From: Balneolales bacterium
GTDB lineage: Bacteria; Bacteroidota; Rhodothermia; Balneolales; Natronogracilivirgulaceae
Length of the DNA: 10,453 bases
Direction: 5' to 3'
Assembly (NCBI GenBank): GCA_007133875.1
Contig: SLLW01000131.1
Coordinates: 1 to 10,453 of the forward strand
The notes beneath the pieces are model-generated. The model saw only the letters and a list, made by a program, of their open reading frames with translations, had not been told where the DNA came from and searched no databases. The translations under genes were made by a program, and so were the position numbers. Every line of letters starts with the position of its first letter. Position 1 is the stretch's first letter. Positions 7,031-10,453 of this stretch are shown here, in pieces.

Positions 7031-7729
7031 ATGGATGCCGCACAATTTGTCGACAAGCTGAAAACATATCAATCCGACAAAGAGTATGAAAAAATCCGCC
7101 GCTATTTTAAGCGGGATGATACTGAAAACCGGGTAATCGGAGTGCGTATGAAACAGGTGTTTGATCTTGCCAAAACAAACAGTGATATGTCGCTTGAGGA
7201 AATCAACAAACTGCTGGATAGCCCCTATTATGAAGCTCGAATGGGAGCATACAGTATCATGGATTTTCAGGTTCAAAAGAAAAGCACAACTGGGGAGCAT
7301 CGAAAAAAGCTCTTCGAACTCTATCTAAAGCGGCATGATCGAATCAACAGTTGGGATTATGTGGACCGAAGTGCACCTCGTGTGGTAGGCAAGTATCTTT
7401 ATGACTTTGAAAAGAAAAGAGACGTTTTATATCAGATGGCAAGGTCGGGCAGCATCTGGGAGCGGCGTACCGCTATCACGGCGACCGCCTGGTTTATCCG
7501 GCAGCATCAGCTTGATGATACCTTCGCCATAGCCGAAATCCTGGTGGATGACCCCGAAGAACTGATACAAAAAGCTGTCGGGACCTGGCTTCGCGAAGCC
7601 GGGAAAAAAAATCCCGAAAAACTGCAACGATTTCTGGAAAAGCACGCCGGAGTTATGCCTCGACCCATGTTGAACAATGCTATCGAAAAACTGGAGCCGG
7701 ATCAGAAAGCGTATTACCGCAAACTGTAA
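7031..7729 (+). CDS. AlkD-like DNA alkylation repair protein (HEAT-like repeats)
   Basis: This 232-residue all-helical protein belongs to the DNA alkylation repair family, whose studied member AlkD removes positively charged alkylated bases such as 3-methyladenine or 7-methylguanine. Helical repeats are visible from the start, including VIGVRMKQVFDLAKTN and ARMGAYSIMDFQ. The active-site segment INSWDYVDRSAPRVVGKYL places Trp108 and Asp112. WERRTAITATAW supplies Arg145/146, and GTWLREAGKKNPE gives Trp186. The Trp-Asp spacing of 4 and Trp-Trp spacing of 78 match what I recall for the catalytic Trp/Asp/Trp set of Bacillus cereus AlkD. The conserved residues suggest an active glycosylase acting on chromosomal DNA. 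The gene starts 88 bases after the GNAT gene without a clear Shine-Dalgarno, and the next gene starts 58 bases downstream. Confidence 0.92.
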   Translation: MDAAQFVDKLKTYQSDKEYEKIRRYFKRDDTENRVIGVRMKQVFDLAKTNSDMSLEEINKLLDSPYYEARMGAYSIMDFQVQKKSTTGEHRKKLFELYLKRHDRINSWDYVDRSAPRVVGKYLYDFEKKRDVLYQMARSGSIWERRTAITATAWFIRQHQLDDTFAIAEILVDDPEELIQKAVGTWLREAGKKNPEKLQRFLEKHAGVMPRPMLNNAIEKLEPDQKAYYRKL

Positions 7730-7787
7730 AAAACAGGGACGATTTCAGCATGAAATAAACCAGGAACCAGCGCCCAATACCTTCATT

Positions 7788-8288
7788 ATGGAACCTTTGC
7801 GAATTGAAGAGAACTACAGGCCATTGTTGATAGCTGGACTCAGCAGTACCTATCTGTTTGACAGTCCGATGGACATTAATTCACAGTGGCAGAAATTTAA
7901 CTCCATGAAAGAATGGATCCCGGAAAAAAAGAATGATTATGCCTACGGTATATGTATCGATCTGGACCACGGGAAAGGCATCCGGTATGTGAGCGGAGTG
8001 GAAGTATCATCCATAAAAAACCTGCCCGGTACGATGTCATCCAGGGAATTATCATCTTTTACCTATGCTGTATTCGCACATAACGGACATGTTTACACCA
8101 TATCGAACACTTGTGATATCATCTGGAAAGAGTGGATTCCTGAATCCGGGGTAGGCAAGCCGGAAAATGCGGATTTCTTTTTCGAACGGTACAGTGAGGA
8201 GTTTGATCCGCGCAAAGGGTTTGGTGGTATTGAAATATGGATTCCGGTTGTAAATAATTACAAGGATTCAAAAAGGATACTGGCATGA
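7788..8288 (+). CDS. GyrI-like small-molecule-binding domain protein
   Basis: This stand-alone 166-residue GyrI-like domain is also known as the AraC effector-binding or SOUL/GyrI-like ligand-binding fold. The start MEPLRIEENYRPLLIAGLSSTY matches the first strand of the family. The middle has NDYAYGICIDLDHGKGIRYVSGVEV, typical of the second half-repeat. The end has FFFERYSEEFDPRKGFGGIEIWIPV, where Glu-x-Tyr and the IEIWIPV strand are hallmarks. No DNA-binding domain is attached, so it probably binds a small hydrophobic or cationic molecule and may act as a sensor, buffer or lyase-like protein. The open frame extends back to 7677, into the previous gene, but the ATG at 7788 fits the family start. 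Its TGA overlaps the next start as ATGA, implying translational coupling. Confidence 0.82.
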   Translation: MEPLRIEENYRPLLIAGLSSTYLFDSPMDINSQWQKFNSMKEWIPEKKNDYAYGICIDLDHGKGIRYVSGVEVSSIKNLPGTMSSRELSSFTYAVFAHNGHVYTISNTCDIIWKEWIPESGVGKPENADFFFERYSEEFDPRKGFGGIEIWIPVVNNYKDSKRILA

Positions 8289-8668
8289 AAACAACACCTG
8301 AACATGATGAGCGAATGGCCAAAATGACGTTCGCTTCGGTTTATCCGCATTACATCACAAAAGTAGAGTGTAAAGGCAGGACAAAAGCAGAGCTCCATCA
8401 CGTAATTACGTGGCTGACCGGCTTTGATGAAAAGGAATTGCAGGTGCTCATTAATGATAACGTGGATTTTGAGACCTTCTTCAAGAAAGCAAAGTTGAAC
8501 CCGAATGCTCACCTCATAACAGGTGTAATTTGTGGATATCGCATTGAGGATATCGAAAACCCGGTAACAAAACGCGTCCGGTACCTGGATAAATTAGTGG
8601 ACGAGCTGGCAAATGGGAAAAAGATGGAGAAAATTTTGAGAAGTGAAAAAAAATCTAAAACAACTTAA
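8285..8668 (+). CDS. DUF2200 family protein
   Basis: This 127-residue protein matches the DUF2200 family over nearly its whole length. Segments include RMAKMTFASVYPHYITKVE (10-28), KGRTKAELHHVITWLTGFDEKEL (30-52), VDFETFFKKAKLNPNAHLIT (60-79) and GVICGYRIEDIENPVTKRVRYLDKLVDELANGKKMEKIL (about 80-118, given as the family pattern). The family is widespread in Bacteroidota, Firmicutes and Proteobacteria, and its biochemical role is unknown. There is no signal peptide or membrane segment. AAAGGAT lies about 7 bases before the ATG, and the ATG overlaps the stop of the GyrI-like gene, so the two are likely cotranscribed and coupled. Confidence 0.9.
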   Translation: MKTTPEHDERMAKMTFASVYPHYITKVECKGRTKAELHHVITWLTGFDEKELQVLINDNVDFETFFKKAKLNPNAHLITGVICGYRIEDIENPVTKRVRYLDKLVDELANGKKMEKILRSEKKSKTT

Positions 8669-8672
8669 AACA

Positions 8673-9026
8673 ATGAAAACAGAGACTCAGAAAATGCTAT
8701 TGGCATTCAATGAAGCATTTGCAAAAAGTGACATCACTTTTATCGAAGGCCGGGTTACCGATGATATCCGCTGGCATATGATCGGTGACCGGATCATTGA
8801 TGGGAAAGAACAATTTCTCGAGGCGTTACAAGATATGGCAATGGATGAGCCGATGAAGTTGACGGTTGATCATATTATCACACATGGCAAGTCAGCTGCG
8901 GTCAACGGAACCATGACGGTTCCCGGAAGTGGCACCGTAGTGGCCTTTTGTGATATTTATACGTTCAACGGGTTCAAAAATCCAAAAATAAAAGAGATGA
9001 CATCCTATGGCATTGAGGTGAAATAA
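8673..9026 (+). CDS. NTF2-like / SnoaL-like protein
   Basis: This 117-residue cone-shaped NTF2-fold protein starts four bases after the DUF2200 stop. It opens with QKMLLAFNEAFAKSDITFIEG, the first long helix, followed by VTDDIRWHMIGDRIIDGKEQFLEAL at about 25-50. That is the family motif in which Trp-His and the GDRII-GKE turn shape the pocket. Beta strands KLTVDHIITHGKSAAVNGTMTV and VVAFCDIYTFNG, and the close KIKEMTSYGIEV, complete the fold. SnoaL-like proteins range from cyclases and isomerases to non-enzymatic binding proteins, so no reaction is assigned. A longer frame beginning with GTG at 8643 overlaps DUF2200, but the ATG at 8673 gives the natural family start. Confidence 0.85.
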   Translation: MKTETQKMLLAFNEAFAKSDITFIEGRVTDDIRWHMIGDRIIDGKEQFLEALQDMAMDEPMKLTVDHIITHGKSAAVNGTMTVPGSGTVVAFCDIYTFNGFKNPKIKEMTSYGIEVK

Positions 9027-9097
9027 GGGTTTATTGCATTCAATCGTCCGGATTGTAAGGATGGCAGGATAACCATAAATGTTCAATAAATAGATAG

Positions 9098-9126
9098 TTG
9101 ACATGGTGGGCAGCATCTATTATTTT
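9098..9126 (+). promoter_or_regulatory. Candidate sigma-70-like promoter before the ArsR gene
   Basis: TTGACA (9098-9103) is a perfect -35 match. TATTTT (9121-9126) follows after a 17-base spacer, and TATTAT (9118-9123) is an alternative -10 at the shorter 14-base spacing. It lies in the 146-base gap between the NTF2-like gene and the ArsR gene, where a new transcription unit would start. If the host uses Bacteroidota-type signals, this match could be fortuitous. Confidence 0.35.
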
Positions 9127-9172
9127 ACCATTAGGTTAATTAACTAAAAGGATAAATACAAAAATATCACGA

Positions 9173-9520
9173 ATGCCATCAGACCACCTCAGCCAAACAT
9201 TTTCGGCACTTGCCGATCCCACACGCCGGGCGATCCTCGCGAGTCTCACGACGGGAGAAAAAACCGTTTCCGATCTTGCGCACCCGTTCGATATGTCTAT
9301 GCCGGCCATCACCAAACATTTAAAAGTTCTGGAACGGGCGAGATTGATTGAACGCGGGCGGGAGGCGCAGTATCGCCCCTGCCGGTTACATCCGGAGCCG
9401 CTCAAAGATATAGACACCTGGATCGGTCAGTACCGGAAATTCTGGGAGGCGAGTTTTGACCGGTTGGAGGATTATCTGCAGGAGCTGCAGGCCGGGAAGA
9501 AAAAAGGGGACAACCCCTGA
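9173..9520 (+). CDS. ArsR/SmtB-type winged-helix transcriptional regulator
   Basis: This 115-residue dimeric repressor-type protein opens with SQTFSALADPTRRAILASLTTGE, which contains the ALADPTRR signature at about 12-19. The recognition region is VSDLAHPFDMSMPAITKHLKVLERARLIERGREAQYRPCRL at 32-72, with MSMPAITKHLKVLE as the DNA-reading helix. The tail WIGQYRKFWEASFDRLEDYLQEL is typical of the subgroup found next to AHSA1/SRPBCC genes. The metal-binding ELCVCDL-type motif of classic ArsR/SmtB is absent, so metal sensing is unlikely. It lies after a 146-base gap with a candidate promoter. Its expected partner, the AHSA1/SRPBCC gene, lies 489 bases downstream beyond the broken hydrolase. Confidence 0.92.
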   Translation: MPSDHLSQTFSALADPTRRAILASLTTGEKTVSDLAHPFDMSMPAITKHLKVLERARLIERGREAQYRPCRLHPEPLKDIDTWIGQYRKFWEASFDRLEDYLQELQAGKKKGDNP

Positions 9521-9623
9521 TATTCGAACGTGATATCATCCCGGAAAAGATTAGCGAAAGCACACTATGCAACCGAATTTACAAAACCATAAAAACCCAA
9601 AAACCATCAAGAAAAAAAGAACA

Positions 9624-9903
9624 ATGAAGAAAACGAGACGATTTATACCCATTCTGTTTTCAACAATGCTCTTGTTGATGACACCTGTGTTTGCATTTGC
9701 ACAAGCGAATGACGGTGACAAGGGGCTGGTACCGATAAACGGTGTTCCCTACTACTATGAAATCCACGGAAATGGTGAGCCCCTGTTACTGCTTCAAAGC
9801 GGGTTGGGGACTTTTGACATGTTCCGTCCGATCCTCCCTCTTTTCCTGGAAGGATAGACAGGTTATTGGTGTGGATCTCCACGGCCACGGGCGGACGGCA
9901 TAA
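9624..9903 (+). pseudogene. Broken alpha/beta hydrolase (frameshifted and truncated remnant)
   Basis: The ATG at 9624 opens a signal peptide, MKKTRRFIPILFSTMLLLMT then PVFAFAQA, followed by the alpha/beta-hydrolase N-terminus: VPINGVPYYYEIHGNGEP, LLLLQSGLGTFDMF, RPILPLFLEG. The frame stops at 9855-9857. Skipping one base near 9852-9853 recovers DRQVIGVDLHGHGRTA, the next family segment, up to TAA at 9901. The HGHGRT turn is correct, but everything after it is missing: the nucleophile Ser, the catalytic Asp/His and the whole C-terminal half. Family members are about 270-300 residues, while roughly 90 remain. Sequence 9904-10009 shows no recognisable remainder. Loss of function is clear from the missing catalytic residues. 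An in-frame extension to 9567 is A-rich and was not used, because the signal peptide starts at 9624. Confidence 0.8.
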
Positions 9904-10009
9904 TGAACAGGCAGCGATGAGCGGCCGAGGAGGTCTGCAGATATCTTTGTGCAGCAAAAAAAACGAAAAACAATCTTATCTCTAATCACAAAAAACTAAG
10001 GGAAGAGCT

Positions 10010-10453
10010 ATGAGTGTACAAGTAGCATCCAAAGATCGCGAGTTAAACATAACACGAATGTTTGATGCGCCACCGGAGCTGGTTTTTGAAGTGTGGACAA
10101 GTTGCGAACATCTGAAACACTGGTGGGGACCGAAAGAATGGCCGATGGTTGAGTGCCGTCTGGATTTCCAGGAAGGCGGCGAGTGGCATTTTTGTCTTCG
10201 CGGACCTAACGATGGGGATGAGTCATGGGGAAAAGCGATCTATAAAGAGATCCGGGAACCGAAAAAAATCGTTTACGAAGACTATTTTTCGGATAAAGAC
10301 GGGAAAATCAATAACCAGATGCCCGGAATGCTGATTACGGTGGCGTTCATCGCTCAGGACGGCAAGACAAAACAGATCAATACAACCCGTTTTGAAACGT
10401 CAGAAATGCGAAAGAAAATTGAAGAGATGGGAGTTGTGGAAGGTATGTCAAGC
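10010..10453 (+). CDS. AHSA1/SRPBCC family protein (3' end beyond the window)
   Basis: The open frame has 148 codons to the window edge. It begins MSVQVASKDRELNITRMFDA, then PPELVFEVWTSCEHLKHWWGP at about 21-41, which is the diagnostic AHSA1/START-like motif. Further signatures are LDFQEGGEWHFCLRGPNDGD, WGKAIYKEIREPKKIVYEDYF and MLITVAFIAQDGKTKQINTT. The helix-grip fold binds hydrophobic ligands; family members have varied or unknown roles. GGGAAGAG just before the ATG fixes the start. Genes of this kind are often paired with the ArsR subgroup seen at 9173, so repression by that protein is a reasonable inference. The C-terminal helix (GVVEGMSS) has begun at the window edge, so probably only a few residues are missing. 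Confidence 0.92.
   Translation, partial: MSVQVASKDRELNITRMFDAPPELVFEVWTSCEHLKHWWGPKEWPMVECRLDFQEGGEWHFCLRGPNDGDESWGKAIYKEIREPKKIVYEDYFSDKDGKINNQMPGMLITVAFIAQDGKTKQINTTRFETSEMRKKIEEMGVVEGMSS

Noticed and set aside
7677..7787. N-terminal extension of the GyrI-like gene
   Set aside because: It overlaps the end of the AlkD-like gene and adds 37 residues with no family match. The family start is at 7788.

Overview
The window looks like a chromosomal segment from a bacterium of moderate GC content. Most genes lack a strong Shine-Dalgarno sequence. A secreted, acidic, cysteine-free protein built of bacterial Ig-like repeats sits beside many small Bacteroidota-style enzymes. This fits the Bacteroidota/Balneolota/Rhodothermota area, and a Balneolales-like organism is my best guess. 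That is inference from gene content and style; no rRNA or other marker gene is present.

Region 1 (1-2420, minus strand) is one long gene for a signal-peptide-bearing protein made of about eight tandem bacterial Ig-like domains. It runs off the left edge of the window. The reading frame is interrupted twice, near 1308-1316 and near 1265-1273, and each break looks like one missing base. Downstream of the breaks, the frame stays open and methionine-free to the window edge and continues the same domain pattern. The gene is therefore either a frameshifted pseudogene or an assembly with two indel errors. Base composition also changes along the gene: AT-rich in the N-terminal half, GC-rich in the C-terminal half.

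Region 2 (2421-2873) is a 450-base gene-free stretch holding two clean inverted repeats. Region 3 (2874-4282) has a small MmcQ/YjbR-family gene on the plus strand, convergent with a GlxA-type regulator (DJ-1/PfpI domain plus AraC helix-turn-helix) on the minus strand. The GlxA-type gene is divergent from everything to its right.

Region 4 (4463-10453, plus strand) is an unbroken co-directional run of small single-domain genes. In order they are a PhnB-like VOC protein, a DUF899 thioredoxin-like protein, a DinB-family protein, a GNAT acetyltransferase, an AlkD-like DNA alkylation repair protein, a GyrI-like ligand-binding protein, a DUF2200 protein, an NTF2/SnoaL-like protein, an ArsR regulator, a broken alpha/beta hydrolase and an AHSA1/SRPBCC protein cut by the right edge. 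Spacing is tightest at 7788-9026, where GyrI-like and DUF2200 overlap by ATGA and the NTF2-like gene follows after 4 bases. ArsR with AHSA1/SRPBCC is a familiar regulator-target pairing; here the remains of a hydrolase lie between them.

The whole run reads as an accessory set of detoxification, small-molecule-binding and repair functions rather than one biochemical pathway. I found no CRISPR array, tRNA, rRNA, insertion sequence or clear phage gene, and no convincing new multi-gene defence or biosynthetic system. The most unusual items are the doubly frameshifted, compositionally mosaic Ig-repeat gene, the decayed hydrolase inside the ArsR/SRPBCC pair, and the intergenic palindromes.
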